64,000 nt of DNA from Domibacillus sp. PGB-M46 (lineage in GTDB: Bacteria; Bacillota; Bacilli; Bacillales; Domibacillaceae), in assembly GCF_022668875.1 (NCBI RefSeq), contig NZ_JAKGCR010000001.1:310001-374000 (forward strand), read 5' to 3'. A program made the position numbers and the translations under genes. Of the stretch, positions 18,701 to 27,600 are shown one piece after another. The notes beneath the pieces are model-generated. The model was not told where the DNA came from, made no database searches, and worked only from the letters and a program-made list of their open reading frames with translations. The stretch's first letter is position 1. Every line of letters starts with the position of its first letter.

Positions 18701-19138
18701 GACTTTGTTTTTCCCTGCATACGAAAGAGCTTTTCCTATATTCAGCATGGCTAGGTGATCCATATTCGCCGCTTTTGGATCCGGTTTAGCGGCAAATGCT
18801 TTGTATTGAATGCTAGGTGTAATCGCTGTTACTTCTGAACGATTTTTATAAACACTGATCACGTCACTCAGCTTTTTGGACGCCGGCACCCGCACCACGT
18901 CATATTTCAAGCCGGACAGACGTTTTACAAGAGACACACCTGCTTTTTTATGTACACTTTGCGGCAGCGCTTTTGAATATTTGATGACCAGTGTCTGCGA
19001 ATCTGTTACCTGCTTGTCCGATTGAGCTGCTTTATACTGTGCTTCTTTGTCAGCTGGCGGCACCTCTGCCAAAGCGGCTCCCGGCATCAGAAGTGAAGCG
19101 CTCACAGCTGCAGCGATCATTTGTTGCCATTTTTTCAA
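15746..19138 (-). CDS. Large secreted subtilisin-like serine protease with PPC-type repeats
   Basis: About 1130 residues. A signal peptide (ending ALAEV) and an inhibitor-like propeptide precede the S8 catalytic domain with Asp152 (VVDGGVD), His184 (HGTHVAG), oxyanion Asn276 (AAGNEA) and Ser342 (GTSMASP). The remaining 700 residues hold several beta-rich pre-peptidase C-terminal (PPC) type repeats with the usual Y-x-F or DVD-x-Y-x-F patterns. A calcium-rich EF-hand-like stretch, DVNGDKVLDEDELS, lies near residue 950. TTG at 19138 is chosen because GGGGGA lies 7 bases upstream and it starts the signal peptide exactly; the 34 residues upstream in frame are unlike a leader. Confidence 0.88.
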   Translation of the reverse strand: MKKWQQMIAAAVSASLLMPGAALAEVPPADKEAQYKAAQSDKQVTDSQTLVIKYSKALPQSVHKKAGVSLVKRLSGLKYDVVRVPASKKLSDVISVYKNRSEVTAITPSIQYKAFAAKPDPKAANMDHLAMLNIGKALSYAGKNKVTIAVVDGGVDYKHPELKANLLKPFNAANPARNPVRDLHGTHVAGIIASAKDNGLGGYGVFPNANILPVDVFNGSMGANDFTIAEGITYSVDQGADVINLSLGGFMPSPVVEEAIQYAIDSGVVVVAAAGNEATDQYSYPAAYPGVISVGNVNGAKTLSDSSNYGSSVDVVAPGENIYSTSYNAEAGSKFERLTGTSMASPMVAAAAGLLKSKYPNLTAFDIEYILEQTAADLGEKGYDLTYGNGLINPLNALKFDTKKLPERPDVSGETILKTAREIKSGKQSFTGAFKSPETIHWFKANVTEGQHVQTVLNASKGYDYAMELYFVLEDGDPQYLRDVDQTTASGQEGYLYTASEAGTLVIGVKDTNGNYSAAGKSAFTLQAEKRGPIEPDQATYENPIAITSLPYTKNNFTLYSGEEGVPDSDFFTFSVEEEKLISLSVSALPGVNSAINVYVAEEGEEYSIADGNSQPANKGETVSFQAVPGMNYRIEVTNGAFSEDIFLDSLLDLLSLDMSMLEEQTAGESAQPYTFKVEERTIPADEDGLPEESTLEDDLMDGSVTPAEYGEMKEDELIDGGEGGMESRGILEKAIPYTLGSSRKGFFQSGYDEDYYRFTPTADGIYSFSASQENERNASATLLEADSETGELIPVSGSGGETDLIAALLGGSMGSGNINVALTKSKTYVMMVSSNAENASADPYTLTSKRIADVPPEKDADYNLPEEGQNLKAGKAVQNYFVQSGDVDYYYFMNEGKPRVYTLDITASALTAAQKASIPLQLRPGHIFSGAVYEDVNGDKVLDEDELSRVTPFGPELFSMMITETDVHTSFAAKEDTGYFIEAAPFLSAGPNLQPYAVKVGATYNEFADGDAKVVNHVPTKPLPLKTTGGKYGARGYFNSGVSFGDVDHFVLNLTKQGTVSLAFSAGQNLDGVMAVYNAKGALVASFDQYGKNDEELASLNLPKGKYYIELSEASGTASTAPYQLIVKK

Positions 19139-19240
19139 AATAGATCCCCCATTTACATTTTCCTTCTCTTCATCATACAGGAAAAAGTGCCAATTAGTTT
19201 CAAATTTTTTCAAGTTTTGAAATTTATTTTTTTCCAACAC

Positions 19241-19278
19241 AAAAAGAGATTCCGGGTAAAAACCCGGAATCTCTTTTT
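19241..19278 (-). terminator. Terminator of serC-serA
   Basis: AAAAAGAGATTCCGGG-taaaaa-CCCGGAATCTCTTTTT, T runs on both strands. Confidence 0.9.
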
Positions 19279-19284
19279 CTCATT

Positions 19285-20463
19285 TTAAATAATACGCGCT
19301 GTGATCACGCCAGAAATGCCAAGCAGCTTTTCTGTTAAACCAGGAATCACATCCCCGTTTACTTGATTGTCAATATCAATCAATGTGTACGCGTAGTCAC
19401 CTTTACTGCGGTTTACCATGTCCGCAATATTCAAGTCATAGTCAGAAAGAGCACCTGTGATCTGGCCGACCATGTTTGGCACGTTTTTATGTGCTACAGT
19501 CACACGGCGTTTGCCGGTAAACGGAATTTCTACGTTGCCGAAATTCACGGAGTTTTTAATATTTCCTGTTTCCAAGTACTCTTTCATTTGGCGTGCTGCC
19601 ATAACGGCACAGTTTTCTTCTGATTCTGTTGTAGAGGCGCCAAGGTGAGGAATCGGAACAACATTTTTCATGCCAATAACGTTTTCGTTCGGGAAGTCTG
19701 TTACGTATTTGCCGACTTTGCCGCTTTCAAGTGCTGCCCGCATATCTTCTTCGTTCACAAGCTCGCCGCGTGAGAAGTTCAAAATAGTAGCACCATTTTT
19801 CATAATAGAAAATGCTTCTTTGTTGAACATGCCGCGTGTGTTATCCGTTAATGGCACGTGCACTGTAATGTAGTCGCTCGCCGCAAACAATTGTTCAATT
19901 GTCAAAGCGCGCTGTACGTTACGAGAAAGGTTCCAGGCAGTGTCAACCGAAATAAACGGGTCAAAGCCGATTACATCCATATCAAGATCAAGCGCATTGT
20001 TCGCAACCAAGGCCCCAATATGGCCAAGACCGATAACGCCAAGCGTTTTGCCTTTTACTTCACGGCCGACAAATTGTTTTTTACCTGCTTCAACAAGCTT
20101 TGGAATCGCTTCTCCCTGGCCCTGTAGCTCTTTTGTCCAGCTGACGCCGTCAAACAAGTTGCGGGAAACAGCCATAATGGTTGTCAGGATCAATTCTTTT
20201 ACGGCATTGGCATTGGCACCCGGCGTGTTGAAAACAACAATGCCGCGCTCTGTGCATTCCTGTACAGGAATATTGTTTACACCGGCACCAGCGCGGGCAA
20301 TCGCTTTAAGACTGCCGCTGAACTCTGTATCATGCAGGTTGGCACTGCGCAAAATAATGCCGTCTGGTGTGTTTGTATCGTCGTTTACTTGAAAATTATC
20401 TGCATTGTGGAATACGTTCATGCCGATATCGGCAATATTGTTCATGGATTTAATAGTATACAC
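19285..20463 (-). CDS. serA: D-3-phosphoglycerate dehydrogenase
   Basis: A 392-residue NAD-dependent enzyme, the first committed step of serine synthesis. It carries the Rossmann motif GVIGLGHIG (about 142-150), catalytic Arg in NFSRGELVNEEDM, and His in PIPHLGASTTESEEN. A C-terminal ACT domain (about 318-392) is the usual serine-sensing site. It is the short form, lacking the intervening domain found in the roughly 525-residue B. subtilis SerA. The start is GTG with AAGGGAAG upstream inside serC; the genes are 6 bases apart and form an operon. Confidence 0.95.
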   Translation of the reverse strand: MYTIKSMNNIADIGMNVFHNADNFQVNDDTNTPDGIILRSANLHDTEFSGSLKAIARAGAGVNNIPVQECTERGIVVFNTPGANANAVKELILTTIMAVSRNLFDGVSWTKELQGQGEAIPKLVEAGKKQFVGREVKGKTLGVIGLGHIGALVANNALDLDMDVIGFDPFISVDTAWNLSRNVQRALTIEQLFAASDYITVHVPLTDNTRGMFNKEAFSIMKNGATILNFSRGELVNEEDMRAALESGKVGKYVTDFPNENVIGMKNVVPIPHLGASTTESEENCAVMAARQMKEYLETGNIKNSVNFGNVEIPFTGKRRVTVAHKNVPNMVGQITGALSDYDLNIADMVNRSKGDYAYTLIDIDNQVNGDVIPGLTEKLLGISGVITARII

Positions 20464-20469
20464 GTCTCG

Positions 20470-21564
20470 TTACTTCCCTTCCGCTGAATGAGTCTGTTCG
20501 AATTCTTGCATAAAAGCGACAAGTGCTTTGACGCCTTCAACCGGCATAGCGTTATAAATACTTGCACGCATGCCGCCAACTGAACGGTGTCCTTTTAATG
20601 TTTCAAGGCCTTTTGCTTTTGCTTCTTTCACAAACAGTGCGTCTAGTTCTTCACTTGTTGATACGAATGGAATGTTCATCAGAGAACGAGCTTCCTTGGC
20701 AATCGGTGAACTGAACATAGCCGATTGATCAAGATAGTCATACAAAATAGCCGCTTTTTCCCGATTGATGCTTTCCATTGCTTTGATACCGCCTAAGCTT
20801 TCTAACCATTCAAATACAAGCTTCGCCATGTAAATCGCAAACGTTGGCGGTGTGTTATAAAGCGACTCGCTGTCTGCGTGCGTTTTGTAATCCAGCATGG
20901 TTGGAACAGAATCATCCGCTTTTCCAATTAAATCTTCACGGATAATCACAAGCGTCAAGCCGGCCGGGCCGACATTTTTCTGCGCCCCTGCGTAAATAAC
21001 GCCAAACTTTGACACATCAATTTCCGTTGATAAGATATTGGAAGACATATCTGCCACAAGCGGCACATTGCCTGTATCCGGAATCTGTTCGAAAACTGTT
21101 CCTTCTATTGTATTGTTTGTTGTGATATGAACGAAATCCGCTTCTGGATCGATCATATCCGCTGTTACGGTTGGGATGTAGCTGAAGTTTTTATCTTCAG
21201 AAGATGCAATAACACGTACTTCCCCGTATTTTTTTGCTTCTTTAATTGCTTTTTTCGACCAGGAGCCTGTATTCACAAAATCCGCTTTTTTGCTGCCGGA
21301 AAACAAGTTCATCGGCACCATGGCGAACTGCTGGGAAGCGCCCCCTTGAAGGAATAACACTTTGTAGTTGTCCGGAATATTCATCAACTTGCGAAGAACG
21401 GATTCCGCTGTTTCAATGATTTCTGTAAACCATTTCGAGCGATGGCTCAGCTCCATCACCGCCATGCCGGAACCTGCGTAATTTGTCAGTTCGGCTTGTG
21501 CTTTTTGGAGTACCTCAAGAGGCAACATGGAAGGACCTGCTGAGAAATTATAAACTCGTGTCAT
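20470..21564 (-). CDS. serC: Phosphoserine aminotransferase
   Basis: About 364 residues, a PLP enzyme that converts 3-phosphohydroxypyruvate to phosphoserine. The family signatures [10 protein letters not shown] at the N-terminus, GGASQQFAM, and the PLP lysine in [12 protein letters not shown] are present, as is the SIYNAMP C-terminal motif. Two ATGs stand in a row; the second (21564) has the better 7-base spacing to GGAG. Together with serA directly downstream it encodes two of the three steps of serine synthesis; serB is not in the window. Confidence 0.95.
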   Translation of the reverse strand: MTRVYNFSAGPSMLPLEVLQKAQAELTNYAGSGMAVMELSHRSKWFTEIIETAESVLRKLMNIPDNYKVLFLQGGASQQFAMVPMNLFSGSKKADFVNTGSWSKKAIKEAKKYGEVRVIASSEDKNFSYIPTVTADMIDPEADFVHITTNNTIEGTVFEQIPDTGNVPLVADMSSNILSTEIDVSKFGVIYAGAQKNVGPAGLTLVIIREDLIGKADDSVPTMLDYKTHADSESLYNTPPTFAIYMAKLVFEWLESLGGIKAMESINREKAAILYDYLDQSAMFSSPIAKEARSLMNIPFVSTSEELDALFVKEAKAKGLETLKGHRSVGGMRASIYNAMPVEGVKALVAFMQEFEQTHSAEGK

Positions 21565-21629
21565 CATACTACTCCTTCATTCGTGTTATTTTCGATAATC
21601 TGAAAATTTACTACTTTATCAATACCCGA

Positions 21630-21658
21630 ATTATAAAATAACATCCTGTACTTATCAA
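21630..21658 (-). promoter_or_regulatory. SigA promoter of serC-serA
   Basis: On the minus strand TTGATA (21653-21658), a 17-base spacer and TATAAT (21630-21635), about 65 bases ahead of serC. Confidence 0.75.
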
Positions 21659-21974
21659 GGGCTCCTTCCTTTCATTTTCAAGGAAATATTAGATTGTTAC
21701 CGCTTACAACCCTACGTATGTACACACTTTTCATTTCCGAACGTTTTGTTAAATTTTCTTACATTCATTCGCTTTTAAAGACAAGCTGTCCTGCTTATTG
21801 ACAGCCAGCACCAGAGAGGATCCCGCCGGTGGTTGAAACCGCGAATGGATAACAGGAGAGCAGAGTCGCCAAAAAACGAAATACTTGTCATAAAATGAAA
21901 CATTTTTTCATTAAACAGCCCCTTACAGCATTTATCGTCAAAAGCTCTTTTTCACCCTGGTAAAACCGGTATAT

Positions 21975-22060
21975 ATGGAAAGCGAAGCTGCCTGGACGCC
22001 GCCGATTGATTCACTTCATTTATGTGCACGGTCATCCATATCATTTGTCTGCAGTCTGAA
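21975..22060 (+). repeat. Partial copy of the composite palindromic repeat
   Basis: The segment matches the right end of the repeat copies at 53.8 and 57.8 kb (GAAAGCGAAGCTGCCTGG, then CGCCGCCGAT). Like them it runs straight into a hairpin terminator (22061-22087). The left part is missing. The rest of 21659-21974 holds no gene I can support. Confidence 0.75.
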
Positions 22061-22087
22061 AGAACCTGATATTCAGGTTCTTTTTTT
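22061..22087 (+). terminator. Terminator hairpin abutting the partial repeat
   Basis: AGAACCTGA-tat-TCAGGTTCT followed by a 7-base T run on the plus strand. No plus-strand gene lies upstream, so it either belongs to the repeat or is an attenuator of a transcript read through it. Confidence 0.8.
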
Positions 22088-22111
22088 GTAGTCAGATGAC
22101 GATTTTTGAAG

Positions 22112-22117
22112 TATAAT
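22112..22117 (+). promoter_or_regulatory. Promoter -10 box of the uracil permease gene
   Basis: GTATAATG with a poor -35, 34 bases upstream of the start codon. No PyrR-binding leader is seen. Confidence 0.5.
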
Positions 22118-22150
22118 GACTACAATTTGTGTATTTAGGAGGAAGATCAT

Positions 22151-23413
22151 TTGCGTACTTACCAAGTTGACGAGCGGCCGCCAATTCCGGCTCTGATTCC
22201 GCTTAGCTTGCAGCATTTATTCGCCATGTTTGGGTCAACGGTCCTTGTTCCGGTTTTGTTCGGTGTAAACCCAGCGACGATTTTATTAATGAATGGTATC
22301 GGTACATTATTGTACATTTTTCTTTGTAAAGGCCAGATTCCGGCTTACCTCGGATCCAGCTTTGCTTTTTTATCGCCTGTCTTTTTAGTACTTGAAGGCG
22401 GCAGTTACGAGCAGGCATTAGGCGGTTTTATTGTCGTCGGCCTTATTTTCATTCTCATTTCAGGAATTATTAAATTGGCCGGCACCGGCTGGATCGACGT
22501 GGTCTTTCCGCCGGCAGCGATGGGCGCCATTGTAGCCGTAATCGGGCTTGAGCTTGTGCCGACAGCTGCACAGATGGCGGGCATTATCTCGGACGGTTCA
22601 GCGGATTGGTCACCAGACCGCAATACAATTATCGTTTCCATGCTGACGCTTCTTATCACAGTTATTGGCAACGTCATGTTCCGCGGCTTCCTAAAAATTA
22701 TTCCGATTCTGGTTGGGATTGTTGCCGGTTATATCATTGCGGCGATGTTTGGAATGGTGGATTTCACACCGGTTCGTGAAGCTAAAATGTTCGCTCTCCC
22801 GCAATTTTATTCGCCGGAGTTTCATTGGTCGAGCATTGCCATTATTGCTCCTGCCGCGCTTGTCGTCATTGCGGAGCACATCGGGCACCTTGTGGTTACA
22901 CAAAATATCGTAGACCGTGATTTAATGAAAAAACCAGGTCTCGGTGTTTCTTTATTCGGAAACGGGATTTCAACGGTCATTTCTGGTTTTGCCGGCTCAA
23001 CGCCAAACACCACATATGGTGAAAATATCGGTGTCTTGGCTCTGTCAAAGGTGTATTCTGTCTGGGTCATCGGCGGTGCAGCGGTTATGGCAATCCTGCT
23101 ATCGTTTTTCGGCAAGCTTGCTGCGCTTATTTCAACGATTCCGGGTCCGGTTATGGGCGGCATCTCCCTGCTTCTATTCGGTATTATTGCAGCGAGCGGC
23201 CTGCGCATGCTTGTAGATTCACGGGTGGATTATTCTAAAACAACAAACATGATCTTAACAACGATCGTACTTGTGATTGGTTTATCAGGCGCTACGTTCA
23301 CATGGGGCTACCTGCAATTAAAAGGAATGGCACTGGCAACGGTCGTCGCGATTATTTTAAGCTTGTTCTTTGCCTTGATTAAAAAATTGAATTTATCAAA
23401 CGACCATGATTAA
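22151..23413 (+). CDS. uraA: Uracil permease, NCS2/UraA family
   Basis: A 420-residue polytopic membrane protein of the nucleobase:cation symporter-2 family, with about 14 hydrophobic segments. The N-terminal DERPPIPALIPLSLQHLFAMFGSTVLVP is a PyrP/UraA signature, and the transport motifs AEHIGHLVVTQNIV and GSTPNTTYGENIG carry the uracil-binding Glu residues. The start is TTG with AGGAGG 8 bases upstream. The gene stands alone instead of in a pyr operon, so it is more likely a salvage transporter than part of de novo pyrimidine control. Confidence 0.9.
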   Translation: MRTYQVDERPPIPALIPLSLQHLFAMFGSTVLVPVLFGVNPATILLMNGIGTLLYIFLCKGQIPAYLGSSFAFLSPVFLVLEGGSYEQALGGFIVVGLIFILISGIIKLAGTGWIDVVFPPAAMGAIVAVIGLELVPTAAQMAGIISDGSADWSPDRNTIIVSMLTLLITVIGNVMFRGFLKIIPILVGIVAGYIIAAMFGMVDFTPVREAKMFALPQFYSPEFHWSSIAIIAPAALVVIAEHIGHLVVTQNIVDRDLMKKPGLGVSLFGNGISTVISGFAGSTPNTTYGENIGVLALSKVYSVWVIGGAAVMAILLSFFGKLAALISTIPGPVMGGISLLLFGIIAASGLRMLVDSRVDYSKTTNMILTTIVLVIGLSGATFTWGYLQLKGMALATVVAIILSLFFALIKKLNLSNDHD

Positions 23414-23417
23414 TGAG

Positions 23418-23450
23418 AAAGACGCTGCCAAGTGAGGCAGCGTCTTTTTT
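23418..23450. terminator. Bidirectional terminator
   Basis: AAAGACGCTGCC-aagtga-GGCAGCGTCTTTTTT between convergent uraA and cvfB. Confidence 0.9.
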
Positions 23451-24321
23451 ATTCGCTTTTTTGTTTTGTGCCGGCGTAGGTCCAGCCGCTTTCCTGATAG
23501 GCTCTTCCTTCTTTCATCAGCTTGCCGAGCGCCCGTTTAAACGCTCCTTTGCTGATGCCGAACCGTTTTTCGATTTCTTCCGGCAGGCTTTTATCCCAAT
23601 ATGGCATTTGGCCGCCGCGGCTCATTAAGTAGTCATAGACATTTTCTGCATCATCTTTTTGCCGTTCCACACGCCGCCCTAAAAGGGAAACATTCACCGA
23701 GCCGTCGTCGTGCACTGCAATAATGCGCCCTGTAACCTCCTGCCCGACACGCGGTTCATCCTCACGCTCAGTCGGATGCAGGAATGCCCGGTGCAAGTCA
23801 TCGGTAATAATCCACGTACCGGCTTTCCCTGTCCGGTAGACTCTGCCCGTAAAGTCCTTGTTTAAGTCGGTTTTATTGGCCCGCTTGGCAATGTCCCAAA
23901 TTTTTTCCTCTGTTGCCGGCTTTGCAAACATCCGGCCGTTTTTATCAAGCTTAAGTGTGCAGTACAGCTTGTCGCCTGCAATCGGCCGCACCTCAAATTT
24001 ATACGGCAGGTCATCTTCTGACACGAGTGCATCTTTTGAAATACCGATATTCACAAACACGCCATGCTTTATTTCTTCTCCAACAACTTCCACCCAGCCA
24101 TATTCGCCAAGCGTAATAAGCGGACGGTCCATCGTAGATGCAAGCCGGCCGCTGTGGTCCTGATAAAGGAACACCTCAATCGGTTCGTTCGGATCAAAAC
24201 CGTCTCTTATTTCACTATTATGAAGGAGTACGGCTTCTTCCTCTTCATTTTCAAGAAACCAGCCATATTCTTGTTTATTTTTTACACGCAGTGTTACGAT
24301 CGTTCCAGCTTCTAGAGCCAT
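23449..24321 (-). CDS. cvfB: CvfB family S1-like RNA-binding protein (YitL)
   Basis: A 290-residue cytoplasmic protein made of consecutive S1/OB modules (about 1-65, 70-140, 155-220) and a C-terminal winged-helix (about 230-285), the known fold of CvfB. The first module reads MALEAGTIVTLRVKNKQEYGWFL and the C-terminal part DKSLPEEIEKRFGISKGAFKRALGKL. CvfB influences RNA levels and virulence factors in staphylococci; its exact target is unsettled. AAAGGA precedes the ATG. Monocistronic. Confidence 0.9.
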   Translation of the reverse strand: MALEAGTIVTLRVKNKQEYGWFLENEEEEAVLLHNSEIRDGFDPNEPIEVFLYQDHSGRLASTMDRPLITLGEYGWVEVVGEEIKHGVFVNIGISKDALVSEDDLPYKFEVRPIAGDKLYCTLKLDKNGRMFAKPATEEKIWDIAKRANKTDLNKDFTGRVYRTGKAGTWIITDDLHRAFLHPTEREDEPRVGQEVTGRIIAVHDDGSVNVSLLGRRVERQKDDAENVYDYLMSRGGQMPYWDKSLPEEIEKRFGISKGAFKRALGKLMKEGRAYQESGWTYAGTKQKSE

Positions 24322-24447
24322 TCACGCACGTCCTTTCCAAAATTCTCATTGCTTCTCATTATATCAGCTTTCCCGCTTGAATGTTTAATAATCCAGGGTT
24401 CGGGTACACTTGTAGTACTAAATCGAAACGGGAAGGTGAAAAATATT

Positions 24448-24576
24448 ATGGCTCGTTCATCACGAAGTATGACAAACTTAATTAAAATGGGCATGAAATA
24501 CGGCCCGATCATTTATCCGATTATAAAAAAATATTTGGACAAGCGCAGGGCCGCAAAAGTATACCGTCCACGCTGA
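24448..24576 (+). CDS. Small basic protein, 42 aa
   Basis: A 42-residue, strongly basic protein (pI well above 10 by composition) with a short hydrophobic centre, MKYGPIIYPIIKKYLDKRR. GGAAGGTG precedes the ATG and a strong terminator follows at once, so it is an independent transcript. A related 51-residue protein at 34840 shares the pattern KYG-x-II-x-PI-x-YP-x-x-K. The family is unknown to me; it could be membrane-surface associated. Confidence 0.7.
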   Translation: MARSSRSMTNLIKMGMKYGPIIYPIIKKYLDKRRAAKVYRPR

Positions 24577-24578
24577 AC

Positions 24579-24608
24579 AAAACGCCGGAGCATTTGCTCC
24601 GGCGTTTT
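24579..24608. terminator. Bidirectional terminator
   Basis: AAAACGCCGGAGC-att-tGCTCCGGCGTTTT between the small basic protein and the convergent giant phosphoesterase gene. Confidence 0.92.
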
Positions 24609-24610
24609 GT

Positions 24611-27600
24611 TTATTTTCCTTTTTTGGCTTTCATCGCATTGTCAGACAAAACGGTAAAAGTGGAGAGCTCGGAAGATGGCAAAATCCAATATCCATTTTC
24701 CTCATACCCGCCGGCATTCTCCCATTGTTTCGCGGATTCATTGTAAAAAGCACCGTTTGTTTTGCCCTCTTTGGCAGCTTTTTTTAGTTTCAATTTGATT
24801 TCGACTGGAGCCTCCAGTGTTACAAATGCATGCTCCCCTGCTTTGACCGCTACATCGAGCACACTGCTGTGTACCTGCCCAGGCGGGAGTGAAACATCTT
24901 TTGCCTGAAGTGTATTTAATGAAACAGAGACCGCTTCCTGGCCAGCTGCCTGCAGTTGAAGAAGAACTTTCTCCGGAATAAGCACACCGTTGCCTTCAGC
25001 TGTCTGCATAAAAATCGGCTTCGCTGATTGAACAGCGGAATCGATAATGGACAACGGCATTCTCCATTCAACACTTTCTTCACCTGCAGTTAACGTCCAG
25101 TGCTGCTGTCCTTTTTCGATCATCGAATCAGTCACCTCTATAATCGGCAGATCTGATGCCGGCGGCGCTGGCGTGTCACCTTCTTCGTTTCCGCTGCCTT
25201 GTGAGCCGGTTGCAAACGACCAAATATCCGACTGGGCTTCTCCGCCAAATGAATCTTTTACTTTCACATACCAGCCATGCTCGGTCGAACGCTGGAGGTC
25301 TTTCCAGGAGATTTTTGCTGTTTCACCATCTTTTATGCCGGATTGCGAGCCGATTTTTTGGTCTGTATACACTTCCGCTTTAAAGAAATCTGTTGCGACC
25401 ACTTTTTCCTTTGGTGTTAAATCTACGTCAATCGCAAATTCGTCCTTGCCCGGATAGTCGACCGGACTGTAATAATTGTACTGATCGAGGTAAGGCGAAT
25501 ACGTTTGTAAATAGATTTTATTTTGGATCGGATTTACTTTCATTAAACGGAGAAAGCCTTGTCCGCCTTCCGGCCCGCCCTGATAGTCGGCCAGCATTTG
25601 GTAGACACTTCTGTCCGGTGTGCCATCGCCGTTATCATCAATTTGATCTACAAGTGTCTCACTGTCGTGATAATGGCCGGATAGAACTGCTGCGACATTT
25701 TTATTCGGCTTTACCACTTCCTCAAACACTTTGTCGCCAATCGGGCTGCGGTTGCCTGACACAAGCAAATACTCATGGAAGCTTAAAATCGCTTTTCGAT
25801 CCGGATACTCGGCCAGCACTTTATTCATCCAGGCAATATCTTCCTCGTCCACACCCCAGCCCATATAAAGCATAATAAAATCATTGCCGTTCGAGCTGAT
25901 TAAGTCATAATGGCCCCGATTGTCTTTATAGGACTCACCGTAATAATCCTTCCCGGCAAACCTTGCTTCCCCGAAATACTTGCTGTACTCGTTGTAATCG
26001 CCTGTTTTATGGCCGACATCGTGATTGCCGGCGAGAACGCCATATGGAACTTTAGCGTTATCAAGTGTTTTCATATACGTATCCGCATGCTCCCATTGAT
26101 ACGGCTGATCCGCTTCATCGACAAGATCACCTGTATGGAACACATACTTTAAGTTCAGCGCTTCTTTTTGTTCTGCAACCCACTTGGTCATGCGGTCAAA
26201 AATATGCGGATAGCTTTCCGAATAATACTGGGTGTCTGACATCCAAACAAATGAATAATCAAATTCCGGCGTAGAAGCGATCTCATCCTGCACCATTACC
26301 TGCACCTTGCCGTCCTTTACGTAATCAAGCCCTTTTACTTGTCCGGTCAGGGTGAAGTTTTGGTCATCTTCTGCTACTTTCCATTCTTCAAGCTCCCATT
26401 TGGAAGCAGTATAGTTCCATACATACATGGACACTTTCCGGCCAATTAACGATTTCCCTTCCCAATGAAGCGCCATCTCATCAGTTTCATCTACATCTTC
26501 ATCCACGGCGACTTCAAAGCGGTGGTACGGAAATTTCTCAACAGACTTTGTTTCTACATACTGGCCGTCCGCCTTCGCCAATTTATCCCTATCCGAAACA
26601 GCCGATTCACCCGCTGGCGCCAGTTCTTTCGGCGGCTCCTGATCCGCATTGTTTTGGAATACACGCACGCCGGCATCATTTGCCGCATACTCATAACCGC
26701 GGTAAAATTCCACGTCGAGTGTATCCTTCGTCGGATCGGTGACTTTTACCTCCAGGCCCGCATTATTCGCGTTTACATTCGTCTGTCCATCTGCAGGTGC
26801 CACCGCTTCCGGCGCATATGGCTGCTCTTCCACTACCGTAAAAGCAACCGATTTTTCGGCTTCGTTGCCGGCCCGGTCCACTGCTTTAAATTGAACAGTA
26901 TGCGCTCCCGGAGGCAGCTTCGCTGATGACGTGTCAAGCGGAAGAGAAATTTCTTCGCCATCCAGATGGGCTGTTAATGTTTCCACATCGGAAGCATCCT
27001 CTGCTTCTGCATTAATCGTAAATTCTCCTTTATATTCCCGGTTTTCTTCAACTGAAGGAATAATAACAGGAGCGCTGTTATCTACTTGAACTTCTGCACG
27101 AGCCGAAGAAGATTCGATCAGATGAGGGCCGTCTTCCACTGCCGTTGTATCCCATCGGTAAGCTTTCGCGGTAAATGCTTCATCCGGCACATCAAAGGTA
27201 AAATCCACAACCGGCTTGGCACTTGCTCCGTCACCGACTGAAATTTCTTTAGCTGCGTCGCTGTAAGCCGGATCATACAGTGTCGTACCGTCTTCAAGCA
27301 CAAGACGCACATTTTTCACGTAAAAATCATCCCGGTTTTCTTCGGAATTCGTATCAAATGGCGATACCTTTGTGCCCGCACGGATAGACATCGTCGTTCC
27401 TTCTCCCTGCTTGAACCGGGAAGGGTCAACCGGCACGGTAATCGTTTCATATGCATTGATCGTATCATCAAAAATATGCAGTGTTTCGTCGCCGATCGTT
27501 ACACCGTTCTTAAAATACAAATTCACTTTTTTAGCATCAAACGCAAAGTAAGCGTGTGCCGGCAGGGAAGGTTCTGTTTCACCTGTCACATCCCGTCCGT

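Noticed and set aside
19139-19240. 34-residue N-terminal extension of the large subtilase
   Set aside because: It precedes a normal signal peptide and includes the ribosome binding site of the TTG at 19138.
21795-21870. T-box-like riboswitch between serC and uraA
   Set aside because: GAGAG and GGTGG...ACCGCG resemble T-box pieces, but the GGTGGNACCGCG core is broken by extra bases, there is no antiterminator/terminator pair, and no amino-acid gene lies downstream on that strand.
22061-22150. PyrR attenuator ahead of the uracil permease
   Set aside because: A hairpin with T run is present, but it lies upstream of the likely -10 box, and no PyrR-binding loop or antiterminator pairing is seen.
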